Shown: positions 1 through 7,908 of the stretch, piece by piece
Layout: each line of letters begins with the position of its first letter
Numbering within the stretch: the first letter of the stretch is position 1
Origin: an uncultured Opitutaceae bacterium
GTDB taxonomy: Bacteria > Verrucomicrobiota > Verrucomicrobiia > Opitutales > Opitutaceae
Direction: 5' to 3'
Length of the DNA stretch: 35,558 bases
NCBI GenBank assembly: GCA_903919205.1
Contig: CAIXHE010000140.1
Coordinates: 1-35,558, forward strand
Notes under the pieces: model-generated
Seen by the model: the letters and a program-made list of their open reading frames with translations, nothing else
Databases searched by the model: none
Told to the model about the DNA's origin: nothing
Translations under genes and position numbers: made by a program

Positions 1-1
1 C

Positions 2-490
2 ATGAAGATTCCCTTCTACCTACCGACGCGGGTCCGGGCGCCGCGGGCCCTTGCCCGGCTTTTGTTCATCCTTGCGGCGGCCGCTTTCGTGCTGGCGGGG
101 CGCGCCATGGCCACCGAGCGCTGGGCCACCCTGGAGGCGATACACCAGATTGAGAACCCCAGGAACACCGAGGAACCCGGGCGCTACGGGGAGCTGGGTC
201 CGTACCAGTTCCGCGAGCGCACCTGGCGCATGCACACCCTGGCGCCGTTCAGCGGGGCGGTGGACCGCAGGCTCTCGGACGCGGTGGCCGTGAAGCACTA
301 CGACTGGCTGTGCTCTCAGTTGGCGCTCCGCGGCGTGCCGGTGTCCCCCTACAGCATCGCCCTCGCGTGGAACGCGGGCGTGCGCGCGGTGGTGAACCCG
401 AACCCGCCGGCGTCCGCGGTCGACTACGCCTCGAGGGCCGCGAACATTGCGGCCGAGCTGCTGCACGGGGAGCTGGCCGACGCCCGCTGA
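2..490 (+). CDS. Secreted lysozyme-like (SLT/transglycosylase-fold) protein
   Basis: A 162-residue protein with a basic N-terminus and a hydrophobic stretch at about residues 19-36, consistent with a signal peptide or membrane anchor. The remainder resembles a short lysozyme/lytic-transglycosylase fold: a glutamate early in the domain (EAIHQIENP), a GELGPYQFRERTW segment like the G-x-x-Q-F region of SLT enzymes, and IALAWNAG near the C-terminus, which recalls the A-Y-N-A-G motif. A role in peptidoglycan cleavage is inferred from these motifs only; the catalytic Glu is not certain. The ATG lies at base 2, so the upstream region is not visible and a longer start cannot be excluded. It converges on the HAD gene with 8 bp between stop codons. 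Confidence 0.6.
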   Translation: MKIPFYLPTRVRAPRALARLLFILAAAAFVLAGRAMATERWATLEAIHQIENPRNTEEPGRYGELGPYQFRERTWRMHTLAPFSGAVDRRLSDAVAVKHYDWLCSQLALRGVPVSPYSIALAWNAGVRAVVNPNPPASAVDYASRAANIAAELLHGELADAR

Positions 491-498
491 GCGCGCCC

Positions 499-1524
499 CT
501 ACTCGAGGAAGCGCGACTGCTCGGGCGCCCGGGGGGCGGCGCGCTCCGTCTGATCCCTCGGGGTCGGGTTGAGGTGTCGGGGCGGCAGCGCCGTGCGGCG
601 GGCGACGGCGGCGTCGCCCTCGCGCACGATCCGATCGCAGATCTGGTGCACCTGCAGCCTGAGCCACTGCGTGGTGCTGCTGTTCGTGGAATAGTCTGCG
701 GGCCCGTAATGGTCGATGCGGCCCACCTGGCGCAGCTGGTCGTTCTGCTCGTACTCGCCGGGCTTCGCGGGATTGTAGACCGCGTAGGCCTTGCCGCCGT
801 TGCCCTTGACCACGGAGAAGCTCGGCACGTCGCTCGGGCCGTCCGCGATGTAGAGCATGTTCTGGAACGGGATCCTGCGGTCCTCGTCGGCGACCTTCGA
901 GTTCACGTTGATCGCCGAGTTCTTGTTGCTGCCCTTGTTGATCTCGAAGATGGCGCGCGTCTTGGTCGTATTGTCGATCACGGTCCCGATCTGCGCGATC
1001 TCGGCGTCCGCCGAGATCTCGAGCTCCTTCTGCTGCAGGAAGCCGGGCTGAAGCGGGTTCTCTATGAATTCGCAGCCCCAGATGCCGTCGACCAGCGGCG
1101 CCGCCGCGCTGCCCTGGATCATCTTGGCGAGGCCCGTGCTGACGATGTAGTGCTCGAGCCGGATCTCGTGGCTGCGGTACTCGGGCTTCGCGGCGACCCA
1201 CGCGCGCGAGGCCGCGAAGAACTCGGGCATCCCCGGATAGAAGGCGATCTCGGAGCCGCACTCCTGGAGGACCCGGTTGTTGAGACCCTTCATCCGGCCC
1301 GAGAGGGCGTAGGTGAGCAGGTGGTTCAGGTAGCCGATCTCGCCCGAAAGCGTGTAGCCGCGCCGGTGGTAGTTCTCGACCAGCGCGTTCGTCTCCGCCC
1401 AGAAGGTGGCCTCGTCGACCCCGTACCTCCGGAACAGGGGCGTCTGCATGTACTCGGGGATTAAGGTCTTGTCGAAATCCCAGATGCAGGCGATAATGTT
1501 CTGCGTGAAGAGCGTCGCGGCCAT
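499..1524 (-). CDS. HAD-superfamily hydrolase (phosphatase-like)
   Basis: About 341 residues from the ATG at 1524; an upstream TTG at 1542 is less likely. HAD motif I is clear: W-D-F-D-K-T at residues 15-20, with the nucleophile Asp16 and the general acid Asp18. A late motif IV, ADGPSDVPSF, supplies further Mg-binding aspartates. A long helical cap separates them. This layout resembles the phosphoserine-phosphatase-like branch of the HAD family, so a cytoplasmic phosphomonoesterase is likely, but the substrate cannot be told. The gene is divergent from prfA (65 bp between starts) and convergent with the lysozyme-like gene. The C-terminus is rich in Arg, Pro and Ala and looks poorly conserved. 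Confidence 0.8.
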   Translation of the reverse strand: MAATLFTQNIIACIWDFDKTLIPEYMQTPLFRRYGVDEATFWAETNALVENYHRRGYTLSGEIGYLNHLLTYALSGRMKGLNNRVLQECGSEIAFYPGMPEFFAASRAWVAAKPEYRSHEIRLEHYIVSTGLAKMIQGSAAAPLVDGIWGCEFIENPLQPGFLQQKELEISADAEIAQIGTVIDNTTKTRAIFEINKGSNKNSAINVNSKVADEDRRIPFQNMLYIADGPSDVPSFSVVKGNGGKAYAVYNPAKPGEYEQNDQLRQVGRIDHYGPADYSTNSSTTQWLRLQVHQICDRIVREGDAAVARRTALPPRHLNPTPRDQTERAAPRAPEQSRFLE

Positions 1525-1589
1525 GCGTGCGTGAGGCGGCAAGCTAAGCCCCGGGCGGCTAGGCGCGCAATTCGCAAATAGGCACTCAA

Positions 1590-2708
1590 ATGGAAGCCCT
1601 CCCAGACATTTCGCCGTTTCAGCGGCGCCTCGAGGAACTCGATGCGCAGATGGCGGAGCCTTCGTTCTACTCGAACCCGCGCCGCGCCGCCGACGTGACC
1701 CGCGAGCAGCAGAAGCTGCGCAGGCTGGTGGACGACTACCGAGCCCACCAGCAGGTGGAGCGGGAGCTCCTCGACGCCTCGGCGCTCGCCAGGGACTCCG
1801 CCGGCGACGCCGAAATGCGCGAGCTGGCGGCGAGCGAGTTGCCGGAGCTCGAGCGCCGCGCCGGGCAGCTTCGGGAGACCGTGCTTCTCGCCATGATCCC
1901 CCCGGAGGCTTCGGACTCCCGCAACACCGTGATGGAGATCCGGGCGGGCACCGGGGGCGACGAGGCCGCCCTCTTTGCCGCCGAGTTGTTCCGCTGCTAC
2001 CAGCGCTACGCGGACACCCAGGGCTGGAAGGTCCAGCCGATGAGCAGCAGCTACACGGAGAGGGGCGGCCTGCGCGAGGTGTCGTTCCTCGTGTCGGGCG
2101 CCGACGTGTACAAGCAGCTCAAGTGGGAGAGCGGCGTCCACCGGGTGCAGCGCGTGCCCGTGACCGAGGCGAGCGGGCGCATCCACACGTCCACGATCAC
2201 GGTCGCGGTGCTTCCCGAGGCGGAGGAGGTCGACATACAGATCAACCCGCAGGACCTGGAGATCACGGTGTGCAGGGCCAGCGGTCCCGGCGGCCAGGGC
2301 GTCAACACCACCGATTCCGCGGTCCAGATCCTGCACAAGCCGTCGGGGCTCATCGTCCAGTGCGCCGACGAGCGATCCCAGATCAAGAACAAGGCGAGCG
2401 CCATGACCGTGCTGCGCTCCAGGCTCCTCAAGATGAGGGAGGACGAGGAGAAGGCGAGGTACGCGGCCGAGCGCAAGAGCCAGATCGGCTCGGGCGACCG
2501 CAGCGAACGCATCCGCACCTACAACTTCCCGCAGAACCGCGTCACCGACCACCGAATTGGCCTCACCCTGCACGGACTCCCGCAGATCATGGAGGGCGCC
2601 ATCGGCCCGCTGATCGAGGGCCTGCAGAACGCGCACTACGCGGAGCGGCTGGCCGCGCTCGAGGGGCGATCCTACGAGCTCGTGAAGCCCTCGGGCGAGC
2701 TGGGCTGA
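1590..2708 (+). CDS. prfA: Peptide chain release factor 1
   Basis: 372 residues, slightly longer than the E. coli protein. Recognises UAA and UAG stop codons in the ribosomal A site and triggers peptidyl-tRNA hydrolysis. The GGQ catalytic motif is at residues 234-236 ([14 protein letters not shown]), the glutamine being the site methylated by PrmC. The stop-codon recognition tripeptide is PVT at about 190-192 within [17 protein letters not shown], the P-x-T form that marks RF1 rather than RF2. The C-terminal signature [24 protein letters not shown] is intact. prmC follows after 41 bp on the same strand, so the two are probably co-transcribed. No strong Shine-Dalgarno sequence precedes the ATG. 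Confidence 0.97.
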   Translation: MEALPDISPFQRRLEELDAQMAEPSFYSNPRRAADVTREQQKLRRLVDDYRAHQQVERELLDASALARDSAGDAEMRELAASELPELERRAGQLRETVLLAMIPPEASDSRNTVMEIRAGTGGDEAALFAAELFRCYQRYADTQGWKVQPMSSSYTERGGLREVSFLVSGADVYKQLKWESGVHRVQRVPVTEASGRIHTSTITVAVLPEAEEVDIQINPQDLEITVCRASGPGGQGVNTTDSAVQILHKPSGLIVQCADERSQIKNKASAMTVLRSRLLKMREDEEKARYAAERKSQIGSGDRSERIRTYNFPQNRVTDHRIGLTLHGLPQIMEGAIGPLIEGLQNAHYAERLAALEGRSYELVKPSGELG

Positions 2709-2749
2709 TCGGCCCGGTTGGCCCGACCCGCGGATCCCGCTGCCCCCTC

Positions 2750-3601
2750 GTGCCGACGCTGAACGTCCTGGAGGTCATCAAGAAGACCTCGGATTTTTTT
2801 GCCTCCAAGGGCATCGAGTCTCCCCGGCTCAACGCCGAGCTCCTGGTCGGCCAGGCCCTCGGGCTGCCCAGGATGCGCCTCTACCTCGAGTTTGAGCGGC
2901 CGGTCTCCGAGCCCGAGCTGGGCGCCATCCGCGAGCTCGTCCGGCGGCGCGGCCGGCGCGAGCCGCTCCAGTACATACTCGGCTTCACGGAGTTCCACGG
3001 CCTGCGCCTGAAGGTCGACCCCCGCGCCCTGATCCCGCGGCCCGAGACCGAGCTCCTGGTGGAGACGGTGGTGGCGCGCTGGCCCGATCCGCCCGCCCGC
3101 GTGCTCGACCTCGGCACCGGCAGCGGCGCCATCGCGCTCGCGCTCGCCCGGGCGTTCCCGCTCGCCTCCGTGACGGCCGTGGACGTGAGCGCACGGGCGC
3201 TGGAGCTCGCCGCCGAGAACGCCGAGGCCTGCGGGCTCGCCGCGCGCGTTCGCCTGCTCGCCTCGGACTGGTTCGAGGGGGTGCCCGCCGGCGAGACCTA
3301 CGACCTGATTGTCTCCAACCCGCCCTACCTCTCCGGCGAGGAGGCCTCGGCGGCGGATCCGGAGGTTCGCGACCACGAGCCCCCGGGCGCCCTCTGCGCG
3401 GCGGCGGGGGGCCTGGGGGACCTGGCCCGCATCGTCCAGGGCTCCGCCGACCGCCTCGGGCCTGGAGGGATGCTCGCCCTCGAGACCGGAATCAGCCACC
3501 ACGCGGAGCTGGAGCCGATGCTCGCCAAGGCGGGCTACTCGCGCACGGAGTCGCTGCGCGACCTGACGGGGCGCGACCGCTTCGTCCTGGCCTGGAGGTG
3601 A
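2750..3601 (+). CDS. prmC: Release factor glutamine N5-methyltransferase
   Basis: 283 residues from a GTG start at 2750. That is the first start after prfA that keeps the conserved N-terminus (LNVLEVIKKTSDFFASKGIESPRLNAELL), and no in-frame ATG fits. PrmC (HemK) uses S-adenosylmethionine to methylate the GGQ glutamine of RF1 and RF2. Seen: the helical N-terminal domain, the IPRPETELLVE signature, the SAM-binding loop DLGTGSGAIALALA, and the NPPY catalytic/substrate motif in SNPPYLSGEE. Its position directly downstream of its substrate gene prfA is the common arrangement. A hairpin lies just beyond the stop. Confidence 0.95.
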   Translation: MPTLNVLEVIKKTSDFFASKGIESPRLNAELLVGQALGLPRMRLYLEFERPVSEPELGAIRELVRRRGRREPLQYILGFTEFHGLRLKVDPRALIPRPETELLVETVVARWPDPPARVLDLGTGSGAIALALARAFPLASVTAVDVSARALELAAENAEACGLAARVRLLASDWFEGVPAGETYDLIVSNPPYLSGEEASAADPEVRDHEPPGALCAAAGGLGDLARIVQGSADRLGPGGMLALETGISHHAELEPMLAKAGYSRTESLRDLTGRDRFVLAWR

Positions 3602-3608
3602 TGCTGCA

Positions 3609-3629
3609 CAAGGGCCTCGCTAGCCCTTG
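3609..3629. terminator. Possible bidirectional terminator hairpin
   Basis: A perfect 7-bp inverted repeat (CAAGGGC / GCCCTTG) with a 7-nt loop lies between the convergent prmC and S41 protease genes. The loop contains the S41 stop codon. There is no T-run on either side, so this is a weak candidate. Confidence 0.4.
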
Positions 3630-5836
3630 GCGGCGACGGTGAGCGGGGCGTGGTCGCTCGCCCAGTACTCGTGGTCGTGGCCGAGATCGATCGCGTCGTC
3701 GACCACGCGCAGGGCCTCGCGCAGCGGAACGTCCACCTTGCCGTAGGCATCGGTGTCGCTGCTGTCGTCAAGGTCGTCCTCATCCTCGTCGGAGCCGTCC
3801 TTGGGCTTGTCCGGCTTCACGGCCGGGATCTTCGGGGGTAGGGGAGGGCCGAGCCGGAACTCCTTGTACGGGAAGTCGTTCTTCGCAAGCTGCTCGCGCT
3901 CGGCCTTGATCGACTTGCGGAAGGCGTCGTCCTGGACCTTTTCCTTGCGCCGCTCCTCCAGGTTCAGGGAGACCAGCTTCTCGGCCTGGCGCTGCTTGAA
4001 CCAGTCCACGTACTTCCTCACGTAGGCGAACTCCTCGAGCCTGGCCTGGCGGGCGTCGCTCTCCTGCCGCAGCTTCGCGATCACGCGAGGGTCAGTGGGC
4101 CCTCCCTGGAAGCTGCTCGTCTTGATCTTGTCCCAGACGAGCGCATGCGGCAGGTCCGACTCCCCGATGGGAAGGAACTCGTCGACCGAAGGCAGCACGA
4201 TGTCCGAGATGACACCCTTCAGCTGGGTCGAGGAACCGTCGGGCAGGTAGAACTTCTGGATCGTGATCTTGGCCGCGCCGGTCTTCACCGGCGAGCGGGC
4301 GAGCTCGCGGGAGATGCCCTTCATCTCAAGCACCGTCTGGACGGTTCCCTTTCCGTGAGTCGAGGTGTCGCCGATCACGACCGCTCGGCCGTAGTCCTGG
4401 AGGGCGCCGGCCACGATCTCCGAGGCCGAGGCGCTGAAGCGGTCAACCAGGACGGCCATGGGGCCGTCGTAGGTGAGGTGCTCCGCCTTGTCGCTGTCGA
4501 TCTGGACCTCGCCGGAGTAGTTCTTCACCTGGACGACCGGTCCCTTGTGGATGAAGAGGCCCGCCAGCTCGATCGCCTCGCTCAGGTAGCCGCCGCCGTT
4601 GTGGCGCAGGTCGAGGACGAGGCCCTGGATTCCGGCCTGCTTGAGCTGGACGATCAGCTTGGCGACGTCCTCGCTCGCGCTCGTGCGGTCGGCGTCGGTG
4701 TCACCCTCCTCGGCGGGCCCGTAGAAGGCCGGCAGGGTCACGACCCCCAGGGGCACCGTCCTCCCGTCGGCGGTGGGCACCTGGAAGACGGCCGCGCGCG
4801 CCCTCGCGGAGTCCAATTTCACGATGTCTCGCGTGATGATGATCTCCTTTCGCACCGAAGCGTCCGTCGCGTTGGCGGGCTGCACGATCAGGCGAACGCG
4901 CGTCCCTTTCTCGCCGCGGATCTGGTCGACGATCTTGCGCAGCTTCATGCCGATGATCTCGACCGGCTCCGCGGAGTCCTGGGCCACGGCGATGATCTTG
5001 TCGTTGGGCTTGAGCTGGCGGTTGAGGTCGGCGGGACCGCCCGGCACGATCTCCTTCACCGTGCACACGTCGTCCTCGAGCCCGAGCATCGCGCCGATTC
5101 CCACCAGCTGGAGCTTCATCTGGATGCCAAAGTCCTCGTAGGTGTCCGCCGAGAAATAGGTCGAGTGGGGGTCGTAGAGGCCGGCGATGGTGGTGAGGAA
5201 TGTCTCCGCCAGCTCGCTTCCCTCGGTTTCGCCCACGTTCTTGAGCATGCGCTCGTAGCGCTTGCGCACGATCTCCTTGGCCTCGGGCAGGCTCTTCTTG
5301 TTGAGCAGTTCCTGGAGCACCTCGAACTTGAGGCGCTTGTGCCAGAGGTCATCGGCCTCGGCCGGGCTCGCCGGCCAAGGGGACTTGGAGCGGTCCACCC
5401 GGTAGCTGTCCTCGAGCGTGAAGTTGAACGGCTTCTTCAATTCGCCGAAGATCCAGGCGATGCGGGCGGTGACCCGGTCGTCGTAGACGTAGTACATCTG
5501 GTAGGCGGAATCGATGTTTCCCAGGTAGTCCACGTTGTAGTAGACATTCTTGCCGAAGCGGTTGTAGAAGTCGGACCGATCCGTATCGAGGTAGAACAGG
5601 TGCTGGCCGTCCAGGGCCGTCATGTAGTCGCCGATCACGCCCGCGTAATCCGCGTCCTTCACGGCGTCCCGGTTGTAGTGCAGGTTTTCCAGCACGGACA
5701 CCAGGGCCTGGGCCTCGGTCGACAGGGTGGGCGGCGTCGTGAACTTGCGGTCGGAAGCCTGCGCTCCGCAGACCGACAGCAGTGCGAGGAGGGCGGGGGC
5801 GATCCACCTGCGTGGGGAAACGGTGCGGAAGGTCAT
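3620..5836 (-). CDS. Carboxy-terminal processing protease (S41A, Prc/Tsp type)
   Basis: 738 residues with an N-terminal signal peptide (hydrophobic WIAPALLALLSVCGAQA, about residues 11-27), so a periplasmic enzyme. These Ser/Lys-dyad proteases degrade or process proteins from exposed C-termini, commonly acting on lipoproteins and peptidoglycan hydrolases. Seen in order: a helical N-terminal region; a PDZ domain (VGIGAMLGLEDDVCTVKEIVPGGPADLN) at about 240-330; the protease core with DLRHNGGGYLSEAIELAGLF; the serine segment DRFSASASEIVAG near residue 468; and the Lys segment STHGKGTVQTV near residue 495. A C-terminal Tsp-type extension (about 560-700) and an acidic Asp/Glu-rich stretch (DEDEDDLDDSSD) follow. 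Full-length compared with Gram-negative Prc proteins. Confidence 0.93.
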   Translation of the reverse strand: MTFRTVSPRRWIAPALLALLSVCGAQASDRKFTTPPTLSTEAQALVSVLENLHYNRDAVKDADYAGVIGDYMTALDGQHLFYLDTDRSDFYNRFGKNVYYNVDYLGNIDSAYQMYYVYDDRVTARIAWIFGELKKPFNFTLEDSYRVDRSKSPWPASPAEADDLWHKRLKFEVLQELLNKKSLPEAKEIVRKRYERMLKNVGETEGSELAETFLTTIAGLYDPHSTYFSADTYEDFGIQMKLQLVGIGAMLGLEDDVCTVKEIVPGGPADLNRQLKPNDKIIAVAQDSAEPVEIIGMKLRKIVDQIRGEKGTRVRLIVQPANATDASVRKEIIITRDIVKLDSARARAAVFQVPTADGRTVPLGVVTLPAFYGPAEEGDTDADRTSASEDVAKLIVQLKQAGIQGLVLDLRHNGGGYLSEAIELAGLFIHKGPVVQVKNYSGEVQIDSDKAEHLTYDGPMAVLVDRFSASASEIVAGALQDYGRAVVIGDTSTHGKGTVQTVLEMKGISRELARSPVKTGAAKITIQKFYLPDGSSTQLKGVISDIVLPSVDEFLPIGESDLPHALVWDKIKTSSFQGGPTDPRVIAKLRQESDARQARLEEFAYVRKYVDWFKQRQAEKLVSLNLEERRKEKVQDDAFRKSIKAEREQLAKNDFPYKEFRLGPPLPPKIPAVKPDKPKDGSDEDEDDLDDSSDTDAYGKVDVPLREALRVVDDAIDLGHDHEYWASDHAPLTVAAKG

Positions 5837-5957
5837 TCTAGGTTGCCTGAGGCTCTGTCCTCGGACTCGAGGGAGGGTTTCATTGTTTCACCGAAGGCGC
5901 ACTTATTCAAGGGACCGCTGTGGTTTCACGGGTCTTTGGTGAGACACTCTCGGCAGC

Positions 5958-6848
5958 TCAGCGCTTGCCGATAAGGTCTCGGGCCTCGTCCAGGATCCGC
6001 TTCTCGTCCGCCGAGAGCGATCCGAAGCCGTCGCTGTTGATCTTGTCGAGAATCCGGTCGACCTCGGCCCGAAGGTTGCCCCGGCCGCTCATGTTGACGC
6101 TGTACGCCGCCGGCTGCTGCACCGCCTTGGCGGACGCCTTGCGCTTCATCCAGCGGGGAAGCTCCACGTCGGCCCTCGCCGACCCGAAGCTCCAGTCCGA
6201 GTCGTGCACGTACCGGTAGTAGACCCAGCCGGCCAGCATGCCCCCCAGGTGCGCCGAGTGCGCGGCCCCGAGCGGCGACGGGTTGTTCAGCAGCTCGTAG
6301 AACACGAGTCCGAACAGGTCGATCCCGAGCATCGCGTAGGCGACGTACTTGGGCTTCACGTTGACCGGGAGCACAAAGAAGAGCAGCAGCGTCATCTCGC
6401 GGTTCGGGTAGAAGCACGCGTAGAGGATGACCAGGGCGGAGACGGCCGCCGAGGCCCCGACCAGGACGACCGGCTGGCGCCAGTGGACCGCGGCCCAGCA
6501 GGCTGCGCCGACCACGAGGGCGGCCCCGTAGAACGTGAGGAACCTGCGGGAGCCGAGCATCGGCAACAGTTCCCGGCCGATGAAGTAGATCACCAAGACA
6601 TAGCCCACCACCTGCAGCAGGTTGTCGGTGCTGTGGACAAATCCGTACGTGAGGAGCGTCCAGACGTGGCCCTCGCGCAGGCCCTCCCAGGAGAAGCCGA
6701 ACGCGCCGTCCATGTTGAGGGAGAGGAAGGAAACCCGGCCGATCATCTGGATGATGAAGACCGCGATCATCGCCGAGATAATCCATGTGAGCACACTGGT
6801 ACCGCGTCTCTCGTACGCGTCGCGCATGTAGGGGCGGTCCTGCAGCAT
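5958..6848 (-). CDS. Rhomboid-family intramembrane serine protease with C-terminal helical extension
   Basis: 296 residues with about six membrane segments. Rhomboids cut transmembrane substrates with a Ser-His dyad. The serine loop reads VGASAAVSAL, so the usual GxSG is GASA here, with Gly replaced by Ala after the serine. The histidine is in AHSAHLGGMLAGW in the last helix. The early loop FVHSTDNLLQVVGY has the His but lacks the Asn seen in GlpG-type enzymes. After the membrane domain, a soluble tail ends in a short helical unit (AEVDRILDKINSDGFGSLSADEKRILDEARDLI) that resembles the DUF6576-like tail of some rhomboids. It may be active; the altered loop leaves some doubt. Either ATG (6848 or seven codons later) could be the start. 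Confidence 0.85.
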   Translation of the reverse strand: MLQDRPYMRDAYERRGTSVLTWIISAMIAVFIIQMIGRVSFLSLNMDGAFGFSWEGLREGHVWTLLTYGFVHSTDNLLQVVGYVLVIYFIGRELLPMLGSRRFLTFYGAALVVGAACWAAVHWRQPVVLVGASAAVSALVILYACFYPNREMTLLLFFVLPVNVKPKYVAYAMLGIDLFGLVFYELLNNPSPLGAAHSAHLGGMLAGWVYYRYVHDSDWSFGSARADVELPRWMKRKASAKAVQQPAAYSVNMSGRGNLRAEVDRILDKINSDGFGSLSADEKRILDEARDLIGKR

Positions 6849-7023
6849 TCCCCCACCGTATCCCGGACGTTACCAAATACAAGCCGCCTTCACGCAGGGG
6901 GCCCAATTCCGGGCGGCAGGACCGGGGTCACTCAAACAGTTCAGGTCCGGAATGGCTCTTGACGGGGCTCTTCGAGTCGTGGGACAGTCCGCGCCGTACG
7001 GGGTGGGATCCGAAGCCTTCGCC

Positions 7024-7395
7024 ATGAACTTACTGCTGTGGATCTTGCAGGTAATCACCGGACTGATCTTCGGAGCGTCGGGCGTGATGAAGACCTTCAT
7101 GTTCGATCAGGTGAGCCGCGACGTCCCCTCCTTCGGCGCATTGCCGCGCCGAGCATGGGCGGCTCTCGGCTGCGTGGAGCTCGCGGGCACGGCTGGCCTC
7201 ATCGTCCCGGCCGCATTGAACTGGCATCCGCAGCTGACGGTCCTGGCCGCGTCGGTCTTGGCCGCCGAGAGTGTCGTGTTCGTCTGGGTTCACGTGAAGT
7301 ACCGCGAGGCCGCCCCCATAATCATGAGCGGCGTGCTGGGTCTTCTCATGGCGTTCATCGCCTTCGGCAGGCTGGTCCTCAGGCCGTTTCCCTGA
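7024..7395 (+). CDS. DoxX-like family integral membrane protein
   Basis: 123 residues from the ATG at 7024, with four predicted membrane helices. MNLLLWILQVITGLIFGASGVMK matches the N-terminus of DoxX-like proteins. The central block LGCVELAGTAGLIVPAAL is typical of the family (G-x-x-E-x-x-G-x-x-G-L-x-x-P). Earlier in-frame starts exist upstream, but they would add a non-hydrophobic leader unlike the family. No function can be assigned beyond inner-membrane location. The start region is divergent from the rhomboid gene, with 175 bp between them for promoters in both directions. Confidence 0.8.
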   Translation: MNLLLWILQVITGLIFGASGVMKTFMFDQVSRDVPSFGALPRRAWAALGCVELAGTAGLIVPAALNWHPQLTVLAASVLAAESVVFVWVHVKYREAAPIIMSGVLGLLMAFIAFGRLVLRPFP

Positions 7396-7413
7396 ACCGC
7401 TTGCGGCCGACCC

Positions 7414-7441
7414 GAGCCCGGCCCCTGAAGGGGCCCGGCTC
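7414..7441 (+). terminator. GC-rich hairpin after the DoxX-like gene
   Basis: Inverted repeat with about 12-bp arms (GAGCCCGGCCCC / GGGGCCCGGCTC, one mismatch) and a 4-nt loop, 18 bp after the stop codon. It is strong as an RNA stem but lacks a T-tract, so it could be a Rho-assisted stop or an mRNA 3' stabiliser. Confidence 0.45.
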
Positions 7442-7570
7442 GTGCCCGGCGAGCGCGCCCCATCGGCTCCCTCCCCAGGGTGGGCCCATGCTCGGTCCGG
7501 CCGCCCCGGGGGCGGGTTTCCAGATACCCCCTTGACAGACGCGCCCAGTCCTTGTCCCTTCTACGCACCT

Positions 7571-7810
7571 ATGGCCAACAAAGCAGACAAGTGGGCGCAG
7601 AACGCTTCGGGCAAGTTCTACGTCGATCAGCAGTGCATCGACTGCGACCTTTGCCGAGAGACCGCGCCGAACTTCTTCACACGCAACGATGAGGGCGGGC
7701 ACTCGTTCGTCCACAAGCAGCCCGAGACCGAGGAAGACATCGCCCTCTGCATGGAGGCCCTCGAGGGCTGCCCGGTCGAGGCGATCGGCGAGGACGGCGA
7801 GAAGCCGTAG
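7571..7810 (+). CDS. Single-cluster [4Fe-4S] ferredoxin
   Basis: 79 residues from the ATG at 7571. The cluster ligands are visible as C22-x2-C25-x2-C28 (QQCIDCDLCRETAPNFF) plus C67 in GCPVEAI near the C-terminus. C60 matches the extra cysteine often found in monocluster ferredoxins. Small cytoplasmic electron carrier; its partner cannot be told from the neighbours. A TTGACA hexamer at 7532-7537 could be a -35 element, but no good -10 follows. The reading frame stays open further upstream, but that leader is Pro/Ser-rich and unlike ferredoxins. Confidence 0.92.
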   Translation: MANKADKWAQNASGKFYVDQQCIDCDLCRETAPNFFTRNDEGGHSFVHKQPETEEDIALCMEALEGCPVEAIGEDGEKP

Positions 7811-7817
7811 GACCCTT

Positions 7818-7831
7818 CGCCCCGCGGGGCG
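7818..7831 (+). terminator. Palindrome downstream of the ferredoxin gene
   Basis: A perfect 14-bp GC palindrome (CGCCCCGCGGGGCG) 7 bp after the ferredoxin stop, followed by a T-rich stretch (GCTTGTTAAT). A plausible but weak intrinsic terminator. Confidence 0.4.
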
Positions 7832-7881
7832 GCTTGTTAATCCAAAGGTGGTATTGGCTTAACGATACGCTTGTTTTTGGT

Positions 7882-7906
7882 GCTCCCGGCTGCTAGCGCT
7901 GGGAGC
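7882..7906 (+). promoter_or_regulatory. Hairpin that buries the ribosome-binding site of the TonB receptor
   Basis: A 9-bp stem (GCTCCCGGC at 7882-7890 pairing with GCTGGGAGC at 7898-7906, one G-U pair, 7-nt loop). It ends 2 nt before the ATG at 7909. The only Shine-Dalgarno-like sequence, GGGAG, is inside the 3' arm, so the fold would hide it. Possible translational control; no known riboswitch class recognised. Confidence 0.45.
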
Positions 7907-7908
7907 GA

